Source: Channallabes apus
Lineage: Eukaryota; Chordata; Actinopteri; Siluriformes; Clariidae
Length of the DNA: 64,000 nucleotides
Assembly (NCBI GenBank): GCA_030522415.1
Contig: CM060126.1
Location: 2,252,833-2,316,832, forward strand
Direction: 5' to 3'
The notes under the pieces are model-generated. The model saw only the letters and a program-made list of their open reading frames with translations, ran no database searches and was not told where the DNA came from. Both the position numbers and the translations under genes were made by a program. Each line of letters starts with the position of its first letter. Positions within the stretch are counted from its first letter, which is position 1. This document shows, piece after piece, positions 1 to 12,056 of the stretch.

Positions 1-289
1 TGAGTGTGGATAGTTTAATATGCGCATAAATTTTTATTTCAGCATCGATTATGATCCATCGCATATTTTAATACCACCAACATGAGAATAATAAAGGTTT
101 ATATTTAAACAGAATCTCTGAAACATTGTTGAAGCTGTTTAAGAAGTTAATAACCTTTAGCTACATTGCTCAGCCAAAAAACAAAGTCACACAGTCTAAT
201 ACGCCATCAGACTGCCTTGTTCCTTTAGATAAAAACTTATGCAATATCACAACATTTCTTTCCATCAAAATTCACATGAGTTCTTCCTT

Positions 290-1010
290 CAAGATCTTGT
301 ATTAATGATGGAAGAGTTGGGCCTCTATGTAAAGACTTCTCCAGCATGTCCCATAGTATATTCTAAAGGGGTTAATGTCTGGACTCTGAAATGTGTGTGT
401 CATCAGGATAGATAAATTCCATTGATGGGAAAAACCTGGTGATTCAGTTCATTCAAGTCGTCAGCTGATTTCATTTTATTGCCACATAACATTGTTGAGT
501 CTAGACCTGAGCACCTGAAGCAACCTCAGATCATAACACTGTCTCCAGAGGCTTGTACTGTACTTTAGGCCCTATAGTCATGATGGGTGCATCACTTGAT
601 CCGCTTTTCTTCACACCCATCACTCTGGAGCAGGGTACTGTAAATCTGGACTCATCACACCACATGCCATTTTTCCAATGTGCCAAAGTCCAATCTTTAT
701 GCTCTCAAGCAAATTCACCCCTTATTTTTCTAATTAGTCTCACTGATAAATGCCCTTGTTAAGGCTACACAGCTGTTTAGTCCCAATCCCTTGAGATCTC
801 CTTGCATTATGTGTGTGGAAATGCTCGTACTTTTTTTTTTTTTTTTTACAATTTGATTTCACCAGATGTTTAAGTGCTCTCAGATCATGATCCTTCAAAT
901 CTCTTCTCCGATCACATTTCTTATTCAAAGAAGATGGTTCACCACCATCGCTACAGATTGACAACCACAGGAAATGTCTTGCTGTATGTCTAGGAATAAG
1001 AAGCTACTCA
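290..1010 (-). pseudogene. Tc1-like transposase relic
   Basis: Read on the minus strand, this stretch gives disconnected pieces of a Tc1-type DDE transposase. Near 740-964 a helix-turn-helix-like segment appears (RDLKDHDLRALKHLVKSN). Around 555-660 lies the first catalytic block, recognisable by its opposite-strand pattern, and near 370-390 the QSPD block that normally precedes the catalytic glutamate. The frame is broken many times and a poly-T run sits at 831-847. The same family recurs at 14500-15060, where much of the DNA can be aligned by eye. No TIR pair was found, so only the coding body is recognisable. It is an old, dead copy. Confidence 0.75.
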
Positions 1011-1645
1011 CTGCACCAGCTAGGGTTAAATTGCTTAATTACTTTGTTTTAATTACTGTACATGGTTGTTTTTTTTTTTTTTCAAAGTGGATGCAGAACC
1101 AGCTGGTACAATTTTCTTTTTCCAATTTTTTTAACATTTAGGTCTCTCAAGAGCTCACAAAGAACCCATTTTACAGAAGAAAGTTTCCTTTTTCAAAGAC
1201 GTTTCCAATTAAAACCATTTACAATACAAGAACATTTAGTGATCCAAACACTGACCCCATTTTTTAATCTAGGTTTTTATAGAACTCTAAATGGCTTCAT
1301 GTTAGATAGCTGAGAATGTAGAATTATGCAAAAAAAAACAAAAAAAAATCCTTAATGTTTCCTAAGATCATGTGGAGTTATTTTTCTATTGTTAAGGAAA
1401 TTCTGAACCTTCTGAAGTTTTTTCCCAATTAATTTTTATATATGTTTCATTCGACATTCTAAAACTGGAGACTCCCTATTTTTGAGAACACCAAAAACTC
1501 CTTACAGAAAAGCACAATATATCAAGAACTCTGACCACAAGACTGACCAATCAGATTTGACCGTAGACGATAGAGCTGTGGTCTTAAATACAAGTTACAA
1601 ATTTGTATTTTTTCCTTCCATCACTTGACTACAATCATTCCTCTG

Positions 1646-1685
<40 letters not shown>

Positions 1686-2150
1686 TTATTCTCACGGTTT
1701 AGTGTCTGTGTCTCTCTGAACGACACGTATAATAAAAGCCGTCTTTCTCCCACTGAGTGTAGAGTAAATGTGATGATGGAATTTCATCCTCAGTCATTGT
1801 TTTAGGCACAACAGGACGTGACACGCTTTTACACACTGTCTATTTAGCAGCAACTCAGTCGCGCGCGCGTGTGTGTGTGTGTGTGTGTGTGTGTTTTAAT
1901 CCTCCTCCGTGGGTGTTTGTTTTTGCAGGTTTAATGTTTATTATGTCCTTGTACAAAGCGCAGCGTGACACCGTGTGAACAAAGACACTGTTTATTCAGT
2001 TGTCACTGAAATTTTGATTATTCACTAAATTCTGGGAGACAGCATTGATTTTATTTAATTTTATCTTATTTACTTCATTTATTTATTTTTTTTTTGGATG
2101 AATAGCCTTTGATGAATAACTATATCAGCAACATTTTGCTGATGAAAGCC
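1011..2150. other. non-coding stretch with two microsatellites
   Basis: AT-rich DNA with no recognisable gene. It holds a (CT)n run at about 1649-1682 and a (GC/GT)n run at about 1860-1893. Confidence 0.6.
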
Positions 2151-2155
2151 TTTTT

Positions 2156-2305
2156 CTACGACGCTCCTTTCAGCAGAAAGACAAACCGGCGAGGTGACGG
2201 ATATTCCGCGTAACGATCAACAACGCGCACTGCGTCAATGGACTTAAGACATTTCTTACAGAAATTCTCTGGTATTTCTGTGAATTCTTCAAAGTGACTA
2301 CGAGC
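2156..2305 (-). CDS. possible terminal exon of an unidentified host gene
   Basis: On the minus strand a pyrimidine-rich tract ending in TTTATCCTCAG, a good splice acceptor, is followed at 2305 by about 49 open codons ending in TAG at 2156-2158. The peptide contains FCKKCLKSIDAVRVVDRY and ends PSPRRFVFLLKGAS. It is less repetitive and richer in GC than its surroundings. AATAAA-type signals follow on the minus strand near 2080. I do not recognise the protein, and I found no upstream exon nearby. It could equally be a chance open frame. Confidence 0.3.
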   Translation of the reverse strand, partial: ARSHFEEFTEIPENFCKKCLKSIDAVRVVDRYAEYPSPRRFVFLLKGAS

Positions 2306-4627
2306 CTGAGGATAAATACAAGCTAGCAAACCCAAGTTCATGAAGCTAAATTTAACCTTAAAAACAAGCAAAAAAAATAAATAAATCAGACAGTCAAAAT
2401 CGATCCGGTCTTAAACTTCAGTCTTGACCTGAATCAGAATCACTGAATCACTGAATCCAGATTTGATCTGTCCCTCGCTGAGAAATTGGTCTAATATATC
2501 TAAAATACTCAGCAAACAGAGTCAGAATATTTCCCTCATAAATAAACAACATCCACTTTGTCTTGACTTCCTGAGAGGATGGTTGTAAAAATATACTGTA
2601 GCTGTGTCGGGGTTTTTTTTGTACAAGCAGCAACTGAAAATTGCTCTTAGCCATGACATGAAATAAAAATGGCTAACTCTTGGGAGGAGCTAAACCCAGA
2701 GCCCTTTATGACATCATAAAAGGGGAAAAACCCAAATACACAATGGAAATAGGCTAAAAATAAGAGGATGTTGTTTATTTTGGACTGTAAAAATGATCAT
2801 AAAGTGCATTATGCTTAGTACATGACATTTAGCTCACGTTGATACCAAAACATGTGTCATTCCCGAATAAATACCCACGTAAGACTAATAATAAGCATTA
2901 AACCATAAATGTTAAACTTTGTTATTTACTGAACAAAAAATCCCTACTTGTTCATATAAAGTTTCCTGTTTGTAGGTGTTTGTTTAACATCAATGGAAGG
3001 AGTCTCCAGTGTCGGAGCTTTGAAACAGTCTTCAGAACAGAAACGTTTCCCTTTTGTGGTAAAGTGATTTGCACTTTTCGTCTTATTAAATTTAGTAAAG
3101 AAAAATAATATAAGAGAGAAGTAACCTTATTTTGAGGAGATTTCACAACATTAAAAGTTAAAACTATCAATAGATAAACACTGTTGTGCTGCTGTGGAAC
3201 AAAAGGAATAAAACACTTTTGCTATTTCTGTTGGAGGGAAATAATCAGTGTAATAATGAATGGACGCAGTAACTTTACACCACTAAACTTCTCCTTAGTC
3301 TTGGTTTCCACGATGTCGCATTATCGCCGCCATCTGTTCTTGATCTCCTCCGTCTCCTTTTGAGTTTAAATCCGCTTTTCCAGTCCTGATACTATTGAGA
3401 AACCCATTAAAATAATTTTTTCCGTCACACTCTTTGCATGTCCCACCACATTGCACTCTTCACATGCTGTGATCGCACAAGCTTTTTAATTAACACGGTG
3501 CTATTTAAGGGATATAACCTTGAACCTATGACCGCATCACAGCCGTGCTGATATTCACCACAACAGCACAATCTCGAGTGTGATATTACTTGCTTAATTA
3601 ATGATTTTGCTAACTTGATTTAATTAAATAGAGAAACAAAACCGTTATTTAAACAGCATGATTCCTTTATAAACGCTATGTTAATTTGAGCTGTAATAAT
3701 AGTTAATAGACCAAAAACAATGAAATAATACATTAATTACTGGAATCTGTTTTTTTGTTATTTTTCTTCAATGAGGATCTGCTGAACTCAAAGTTAGATA
3801 TTTTCAAAGTAGGATTACCTATAGAAAGGCAGAAACCTTAAACTTCCCATAAACCCCTGAAGAAGCAACTCTTCGTTTGTTTCTAAGAATGCCTGTAGAA
3901 CCATGCAACAGTAAGGATCTTTACTTAAAGACAGCTCCAAGTACGCCCCCTTTTGGAAATCAAAGAACGTTCAACTATTCATGCTTAAGGTGAATAGTTC
4001 AGAAAGTATATGTAGAACCTTTCAAAAAGGTTCCAAGCAGAACATTGCTGCCAAGTTTTTCTTAAGGGGCATAAATAACATTTGGTTGAAGTGTGTCTAT
4101 GTAGTATTCTGGGCCTCTCTGTATTTAAAGAAGTCATTATTATTATTATTATTATAGTTGATGCATCAGTGGAAACCAACATGCTCGATTTTCCAGATAT
4201 TTCTTTTCCTCTTCCAGGATTAGTTTTTTTTACACCTTATTATCACGATAGTCTGCAAGTGGTCAGGGTGAGACGTTAACAGAACATGACGAGATAATTA
4301 CAGCACTCTTCAGCGGTCGCCTTGGACAGTTACACCGCGTAATGTAAAAGGTCAGCCTGTCTGTGTGGGCAGGTAAATGTGAGGACAGCGAAGCTTATTT
4401 TACTCCAGAAGCACTAAACATGCTGCTTCTGCAGGGGAACAGTACGGTTCCATTTACGTTACACTCCAATGTTAATCAGCGAAGCTGGAATCAGGAATTC
4501 TGGACAGAATGACAGTCGGTTTTCTTTTTGTAGTTGATGTGTGAGTGGCAGCTCGACAGGCTGAGTTCAAGTTATTTATCCCAATCAGGCTGATCCAATT
4601 ACTGTCTCACGATATGAACATTTATCT
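2306..4627. other. non-coding stretch, nothing recognised
   Basis: AT-rich sequence without a supportable gene. A short (ATT)n run lies at about 4137-4155. The segment around 3840-4060 has short paired motifs (GTAGAACC and AAGGTTCC) of the kind found in fish miniature transposons, but no boundaries could be fixed. Confidence 0.5.
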
Positions 4628-5480
4628 GTACAATGAACCTGGGATTGGACTGAGTTAGTAGCCATTGGACTAGTTTACTAACCACAATACTAAGTTAGTA
4701 TTCATTATACTAGTTTACTAATCACTGGACTCACTTAATACTTATTGGAGTAGCTTACTAACCAATGGACTGAGTTAGTTCTCAGTGGACTAGTTTACTA
4801 ACCAATGGACTGAGTTAGTACTCAGTGGACTAGTTTACTAACCAATGGACTGAGTTAGTTCTCAGTGGACTAGTTTACTAACCAATGTACTGAGTTAGTA
4901 CTTATTGGACTAGTTTACTAACCATTGTTCTGAGTTAGTACTCAGTGGACTAGTTTATTTACCATCGCACTGATTTAGTACTCATTCGGCTAGTTTACTA
5001 ACTATTGTGGTGAGTTAGTACCCATTGGACTATTTTACTAACCATTGTACAATCCTGAATTAGTACCATTTATCTATACTAATCAATGTATAGGTTTACT
5101 TAAACACAGTTATCCATTGGACTGTTTTATTTATTATGGGGTTTTAAGAAACATTGGCGACAGGTTACCTAATCAATAGACAAGTTATTTACCTATTAGA
5201 GAGTTTTGCTTGGACTATGTTCATTATATTGTACAGAATCTTATAAAATGCAGTGTATTAACTGCTTTACTAGTTTTATTGGGCTGTATTAGGCTGTAGC
5301 TGTGAAAAAATTAATTTATTTTATTAGCACTCCACACGTTTATTAGCCAGTAGACTAGTTAAATACTCATTAAACTGTTTGATTGGTTTTTGTTAACCAA
5401 AGTCTTATTACCCACTGGACCGATTTTATTAAACTTTGGACTGGTTTATTAGCTGTTGAACTGGTTTTATTAATAATTGG
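4628..5480. repeat. 40-bp minisatellite with decaying flank
   Basis: About eight to ten units of a 40-bp repeat occupy roughly 4650-5060. Each unit is two related 20-bp halves: one contains GGACTAGTTTACTAACC, the other ATGGACTGAGTTAGTACTCA. Central units (4755-4900) are almost identical. Units become progressively diverged and indel-ridden to about 5480, where only GGACTGGTTTATTA-like half-units remain. No coding frame runs through it. Confidence 0.9.
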
Positions 5481-5670
5481 ATGGAGATTCTTTTCTTCTA
5501 AAAAAATGTTATTTTAAATATCCATATACTGTACATGTGTTGAAACCATAAAGTGAGAGTGGATTCGCTCATGTGTGAATGTACACGTATAAATTAAACC
5601 AAAAATATTAGAGCCAAGGAGCGATAGAGAAACCCTGGTGCAGATAGCAGGATAAACTTTTTGTTTTTTG

Positions 5671-5699
5671 ATGTGTGTGTGTGTGTGTGTGTGTGTGTT
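5671..5699. repeat. (GT)n microsatellite
   Basis: An uninterrupted run of about 14 GT dinucleotides. Confidence 0.95.
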
Positions 5700-5719
5700 A
5701 TATAGTTCCACATTTAAAG

Positions 5720-7600
5720 CTTACTGCAGAACTTCCTCTGCTTTAGATGTATATTCGGCTGCATTATCACTAGGTGTTGGTTAACAGGTTATGTTGCTGC
5801 GAGGATTAGGGACAATTTTAAAAAGATCAACAACAAAAAGTGCAGCTTTTCAGGAAAAAAAAACCTCAAAATGACCTCAAATGTCTTTCTTTTACAACCT
5901 TCTAACCAATCAGGTCTCAAGCTGGCAGGCAGATCAGGGAAGCAACACTGGAGACAAACGTTTGGTGAAAAACGAGTCTTATTAGGGAGCGAGTATGATG
6001 AGATTTATGACAAAGGGTGGAAAATTGGATTAAAAACTAAATGTGTTAGAAAGTTTTGAGACGTTTCCTGGTACACAGTTTGACGCCTCACGTTACCCGT
6101 GGCTGCAATCAGTCATTACGCAATTACGCCGCTCGTCTCCTCATCACAAATTTACCCCACACTTGATAACATCTGTCTTACTGATAATAAACCTAAACTC
6201 TAAATGATGAGTTATTTCTTTACGCTGGTTCATTTCAATAGCGTCTGTCTCGTGTTCCTGAGCGCTACACCGCTTCAGCCGTCCTCCCCGTGGACCAGTT
6301 TCCCTCTTGAAGACACAACCTCAAGCATCATCAGCATCTCATTATAATTCAGACACGGTCGCTGTTGCATTATGGGTAACATTATTTGCTGTTTGCTCAC
6401 AGGGTTCAGTAACGACAGCGGACTTTGTCTTGCAGCGTCTCCTGGACACACGATCTAGATCCTGAACAGTAACGATGAGAGAATGATGAATGACATTAAC
6501 GAGAGCGGTGGCTTTAACACATTCATCATCCGTTTAATATTCCCTCTCATCCACACCACGTTACTCAATCTGATACACAAACCTGGATGTGTTTCATGTT
6601 TCCAGGCTTGTAGCTCCCCCTAGTGGCTACTTCAGGTAGTGCCATCATTAGTGTATAGAGCGTGTTCTGTAAATTATTTTTATCATAATGGACAAACAGT
6701 GCGAGACATAAAAAATAAATGCTTATTATTATTATTTTTATTATTATTATTATTTACATGACATTTTATTTTGCTAAATATTTATGATTTATTTTTTCCT
6801 GCTCCTGGCCATGTTGTTGTGTTTAATAGAATATTATATACTGTATTATAAGGAGAAGATTAAAGTGAAGGGCTGTTTACAAATCAGAAGTTCATCATTT
6901 AAATAATTTGAGAAATATTAAGTGATTTTTTTACCCTTTTTCTAATTTCCGAGTTGCTTTATTTTCCCCCATCGTGGCCCTGATCCTGATTGGTCTGAAC
7001 GCACTGATTGATCTTCTGTTAATTAGACCTTTGTGTACATGCACTGGTTTTAATGAGCTTCACGTTATAAGAGGTAAAAAAAAAAAAAAAGTGATGATGT
7101 GAGATATCTAGTCTCCAGTGTCGGTAGCTTGTCTGCATTTAATCTGCATTGTCTGTATTTTTTATCGTTAATAATATTGTTTGCATATAATGGTTGTGAT
7201 ATAACTGTGTTAATGTTGTTTTTGTTGTTAGAAATTTTAATACTACTCAGCACGGTTATATAAACGTTAATTAGCAATTTTTTGTACCACGTTTTCCACA
7301 AGTAATCAGCTATCCGTCTTTATACGATGTGAATGTGAACTACTGTGCGTTGTGAAACAGCACCCTCTGCTGGTTACAATTAACATTTTACTTCCTTTTT
7401 GTCTTATTATTAGTAGGGACTCAGCTTTCCTAATCAATGAAACTCACAAATAGTTAAAAACACACAAGAAATCATTATTAATTTCAACCATCTTTCTTTC
7501 TTCCTTGATTTTTTTATTGCCTCTAAACTAACACGCCTCTGTGTCGGGTTATGAGTTTCTTTTGTATAAACTGTAGAACAATTTGTGGAAAATGGAGCCA
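5720..7600. other. non-coding stretch, nothing recognised
   Basis: No gene or transposon boundaries seen. (ATT)n runs lie near 6722-6752. The part at 6060-6660 is GC-balanced and low in repeats, and may be single-copy. Confidence 0.5.
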
Positions 7601-7620
7601 CAAAGTGGAGCCAAGGTCTT

Positions 7621-7641
7621 ACACACACACACACACACACA

Positions 7642-7682
<41 letters not shown>

Positions 7683-7984
7683 ACACTGACCAGCAAAAAA
7701 TTCATGCTGTTGCAAACTTTCCAGGCTTGATCTTATTTTCTAATTCTAATAATTTAATATTAGGAAAAAGTCTATTTATAAAAATAGTTGTTCTCGGATT
7801 TATACAAATGATCGTCTGATAAATTGTTTCCAGTAAAAATCAAATTAATCAATAAATAGTGATTTATAAAGTTGCCCAAAACATTTAACCTCTTGTTTCA
7901 TGTTTGTTTTTAAAATAAGAAAAATAATAAGGAACAAACAATAACCTACTGTGTCCTTATTTGTTTCAAGTACAGAATGAGTTT

Positions 7985-8020
<36 letters not shown>

Positions 8021-8023
8021 TGC

Positions 8024-8062
<39 letters not shown>

Positions 8063-8111
8063 CATCCATGGATGTAAAACAGGACGGAATGAACAAACAT
8101 CTCTCTCTCTC

Positions 8112-8200
<89 letters not shown>

Positions 8201-8346
8201 CAGTGAGCGTGTGTGTGCATCACCAGCCCTCATTAAGGGCAGCACTTTCCGCTGGTTGGTTGGCGAGGGCGACCGTATCCAAGCTGTCTCTCTGTGTGGC
8301 GTTGCCATGGTAACAAATGCACCTCTGTCAAAACAGCAGCGTGAAG

Positions 8347-8385
<39 letters not shown>

Positions 8386-8437
8386 CAGATAAGACAACAG
8401 TCCATTCACACAGCTGGTCTTGAATCAAATTACTCTC

Positions 8438-8490
<53 letters not shown>
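7621..8490. repeat. microsatellite cluster (CA, GT, GA)
   Basis: A dense cluster: (CA)n at 7621-7686, (GT)n at about 7986-8056 with short interruptions, (GT)n at 8114-8164 running straight into (GA)n to about 8200, (GA)n at about 8349-8382, and (CA)n at about 8442-8489. The translations on either strand are Cys-Val, Thr-His or Arg-Glu strings and are not genes. Confidence 0.97.
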
Positions 8491-8491
<1 letters not shown>

Positions 8492-9134
8492 CTAAAACAC
8501 AGTGACAGTATTAATATCTCCCACACTACTAATCCATGATTACTCACTACTAATACTTGCTCATGCACTAGTTATACACAAATAAAACGCTACTAACACA
8601 CTCACACACTACTAATCCACACTCACACACTATTAATACACACTGATACACCACTAACACACTCATGCATTACTACTATACACGCTCACACTCTGTTAAT
8701 GCATGCCTACGCATTACTAAGCAACGCTCACGCACTGCTAATACACACTTAAACACTGCTAACACACTCTGACACTATAATCCATACTCACACATTACTA
8801 CTCCACGCTCTCACACGCTCATACGCTACTAATACACACTTGTGCACCATTAAATCATACTAATACTGTACATGCTTGTGTACTACTAATCCACACTCAC
8901 ACACCACTAATATACGATTACACACTGATAACACATGACTACGCATTACTAATCAATACTAATGCACTACTACTCCACGCTCACACACTATTAACACATG
9001 CTCATACACTACTAACGCTATTGCGCAATACTAATCCACGCTCACACACTAATGCACGCTCATGTACATTACTAATACACACTTATACACTACTAATCCA
9101 TGCTCGTGCATTACTAATACACTTGCACACTACT

Positions 9135-9165
<31 letters not shown>

Positions 9166-9166
9166 T
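8491..9166. repeat. ~21-bp degenerate minisatellite
   Basis: Repeated units near ACTCACACACTACTAATACAC, with variable length and point changes, fill the interval and end in a (CA)n run at about 9139-9166. The unit looks like an expansion of the adjoining (CA)n sequence joined to a TACTAAT core. Confidence 0.85.
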
Positions 9167-9452
9167 GTAAAAAAAAACATCTTTTTGTTTATATGCCACA
9201 CAGAGAGGTTTATTTCGCACACACTCGCTGTGTGTGATGATGTGAGGAAGCCATTACTTTCACAGTAAATAAGCCGAAGCACATTATAAAAACATCAAAG
9301 ACGAATGTAGTGCTGGTCGTTCTGAAAGTTTAAAGCCGTCAACATTTGTTAAACAGAAGAGAGTTGTTTATTTCTTTGTGTTTAGTGGGTCGTATGACGG
9401 CACTCAATTATTATAAGACATTTTATCGCTATATACATGAATTCTATTCTGC

Positions 9453-9503
9453 CTCATTTGTAAGACACTTTGGATAAAAGCTCCAACCCAATGAATAAAT
9501 GTA
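9453..9503 (-). repeat. dispersed fish retroposon-tail-like repeat, copy 1
   Basis: The segment TTTGTAAGACACTTTGGATA continuing to AATAAATGTAA matches in reverse complement the segment at 10557-10610. The motif resembles the 3' tails of fish LINEs and SINEs that I remember; no search was done. Confidence 0.5.
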
Positions 9504-9845
9504 ACTGTGAAAGTGAAGCATTATGGGTAATGACATTTCATTCACAATCGAATGTACTTTTAAAACTCTGTACTCTTCCTCCACTTCCACTGTCATGCAG
9601 TTCTGATGATTATCCCGCAGTTCTTCTGTAGTTCTTCTGGTTCTGGTTCTGGAGACTTCATGGACCTACACAGTGCAGGACTCGTTTTTTTTTTTTTTTT
9701 TTTTTTTTTCTTAAGTTTTTACTTTAGATAGTTGGCTTCGTTCCTGCATCACACCAGTGAATTATCTGTTTTCTAAAAGAAAAATTAACTCCTTGTTAAA
9801 CTTTTCTTAAATCCTTTTACAATCTATTTTTAAAGATTGATTGAG

Positions 9846-10030
9846 ATTTTATACAAATACACAATAAATAAGATGAATATTCATAAAAATGATGGGTGAT
9901 ACCATTATAGTCTTGGCCTTGCACATCTACAGTATCTATAAAAAATGATTTGTGCAGTCTGTACTTTTAGAATGCTAATTAGGCGCAATCCCGCCCCCCC
10001 ACTTCCATGGCACTGAGATCATGTGACCTG
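9846..10030 (+). repeat. inverted repeat arm A
   Basis: This ~185-bp segment is closely matched by the reverse complement of 11764-11943. The match covers TAGTCTTGGCCTTGCACATC, TGTACTTTTAG, GCTAATTAGGC and TTCCATGGCACTGAG, and stops at GTGACCTG. The two arms may be TIRs of one unit or two copies of a dispersed repeat in opposite orientation. Confidence 0.85.
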
Positions 10031-10556
10031 GCACATCAAATCACGTGACCTGACTAAAACAACCATTATATCGGACGCAGAGCCAACTCGCCAAAAAGAC
10101 GCACATTTTTTACAGAATCTGGCAAGAAAAATCCTCGCTTGTTTGTTTTGACACCTTGTCACGTGACCGTTGCATTTGCATACATATTAATATTCATTAT
10201 CGTCTGACAAAGAATGCCGTGTACAGGTTCAGCCTCGTCTGTGTTCAGATATTTCGATATTTATAAAACTCATTGCACTTTCTATAGTGACTTTATTTAT
10301 TTATTTCTTCTCTTCACTAAAACATACATTCATACGCGTGTAATATAAATTTGGAGAATCATTTATGGTCTGTGTCCAGCTTTAGGACCAAGACCCTACT
10401 TAATGAGACCAATGTCCATGACAGAGTCCTGAGGGACGTCATTACTCTCACCATGTCAGTCACACTGATAACGTCTTGTGCACTTTCTCATAAAGTGACT
10501 GATTGCTTGCTAGCTATCGATTGCCATGACCAGCACACAACACTTTATACGTACAG

Positions 10557-10685
10557 TATATTTACATTTAGCCGTTTGGCAGATTCACTTTTATAGAGCG
10601 ACTTACAAAAGTGCAATTGGATAGATCTTTACACTGGTTACTAGGTTACTAACTAAGTACTATCAGTCGCACACTGATGGGAAAT
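10557..10685 (+). repeat. dispersed retroposon-tail-like repeat, copy 2
   Basis: Contains TTTACATTTAGCC, GAGCGACTTACAAAAGTGC and TTACTAGGTTACTAACTAAG. Its first 50 bases are the reverse complement of 9453-9503. I recognise the GCGACTTACAA block as common in fish genomes, but I cannot name the family. Confidence 0.5.
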
Positions 10686-11091
10686 TTTATTATTATTATT
10701 TTTTTTATTATTATTATCATTAATATTGTTATTATCTATTTGCCCAAATTTCTAAAAAACAGATAAAACTTTAGTCGTCACTCAAAAATGGGAAATAGCT
10801 CTTCAGTAGCTTTCCCCAACATCACCATACCAGAGAAACGGTCATTTTAGCCGACTTTGGAGCTCTACGTTCAGCTACACTTATTTCATTAAAATGCGCA
10901 ATGTCAGAGATTTAGTTTATCTAAGAAATTGATTGCACTAATTAGTTAATTGGTAATTAGCAGTAGTATGACTTCTAGCACTAGTTTGTAGCTGTTATAC
11001 TGCAGATGTACATAAAAACAACAGATGCTGTTTGTTTAACATTTAACATACGTATACGAGCATCTGTAATGATGTCCTGTTTGACTGTCAA

Positions 11092-11095
<4 letters not shown>

Positions 11096-11137
<42 letters not shown>
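11096..11137. repeat. (CT)n microsatellite
   Basis: About 20 CT dinucleotides in one run. Confidence 0.95.
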
Positions 11138-11138
<1 letters not shown>

Positions 11139-11763
11139 ATCTACACTGATCAGTTCTAACTTTAAAATGCTTATCATTAAAACCACCTACCGTAGGTTTT
11201 GGGTTCCCCTTGTGCTGCAGGCTCTTTTCGGGTCCGTGCGCAGAGGTCTTGGCTCCGCTGGACTTCATTGACGGTGTTGGTGTTTTATTCTGCATTGCCT
11301 TTTCTATGGGATAGGGTACGACAGGCTGGAATTTATTTTAGGCAAAATATATTTTACCATGTGCATGTGACAGTATTTAGCATGAGGATCAGTTGATTCT
11401 AGCGTTTCACTGTGAGTGGCAACTGGTACTTAATTTATTGGGAAGTTGCTAGTGGGGACAAATTAAATTATATTGCTATGAAGTACTGTCTATCCTGTAC
11501 ATTACTGTGTTTTATTGCTGAATTACTGTCCTTGTTTAAGCATAAATCAGTATATCTTTCAATACTGTAAGATGATTCTCATATTACTTTAATTTAAAAT
11601 GTAAATTAAACTAATAAAGTTGTCTGCTGGATCAGATTAAAGTAAGGATTGATATGACATTAAATTAAATCATTAAATTAAATCATTTGTCAAAAATTAG
11701 TGTAAAACATTAGTGGTGTTTTAATTCCTTTTTGTTTATAAATATATTCCGTATACTGTAGGT

Positions 11764-11943
11764 CAGGTCACATGACCTCAGTGCCATGGAAGGAGGGGTT
11801 GGGCCTAATTAGCATACTAAAAGTACAGGCTGGAACAAAACATTTTTTATATAGATAGATGTGCAAGGCCAAGACTATAATAGTATCACTCATCATTTTT
11901 ATGAATATTCCTCGTATTAATTGTGTTAGATGTGGTGTAAAAT
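11764..11943 (-). repeat. inverted repeat arm B
   Basis: Reverse-complement partner of 9846-10030. It begins with CAGGTCACATGACCTC, which itself holds the palindrome AGGTCACATGACCT. Arm A has several point changes in the same block. Confidence 0.85.
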
Positions 11944-11954
11944 ATGAAGTGAAA

Positions 11955-12056
11955 CTGGCCTTGCTCAAGGGCCCAAAAGTGGCAACTTGATGGTTCTGGG
12001 GTTTAAACCTGGGACCTTGTCCAATGCCTTAACCACTGAGCTACCCCTGACTCACC
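11955..12056 (+). repeat. dispersed repeat fragment (GGCCTTGCTCAAGGGCCC family)
   Basis: Contains GCCTTGCTCAAGGGCCC, AACCTGGGACCTTG and CCTTAACCACTGAGCTACC. A longer relative lies at 30040-30262 in the same orientation. I recognise it as a common fish interspersed repeat of uncertain class. Confidence 0.65.

Larger units (their letters stand above)
10031..11763. other. spacer between inverted arms
   Basis: A 1.7-kb interval with no supportable gene. It contains a second copy of the retroposon-tail repeat (10557-10685), an ATT-rich run at 10688-10733 and a (CT)n run at about 11096-11136. Confidence 0.6.

Noticed and set aside
4628..5110. CRISPR-like array of repeats
   Set aside because: Units are contiguous 40-bp tandem repeats without unique spacers, in eukaryotic DNA.
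7434..8505. Several long open frames on both strands (up to 179 codons) with Thr-His, Cys-Val or Arg-Glu repeats
   Set aside because: They are translations of (CA)n, (GT)n and (GA)n microsatellites; the same artefact appears at 13003-13413, 21241-21459, 26406-26918, 34364-34970 and 59834-60062.
11764..11779. AGGTCACATGACCT as a hormone-receptor response element
   Set aside because: The half-sites are separated by two bases, not three, and the sequence is the edge of a repeat arm; the other arm has lost the match.
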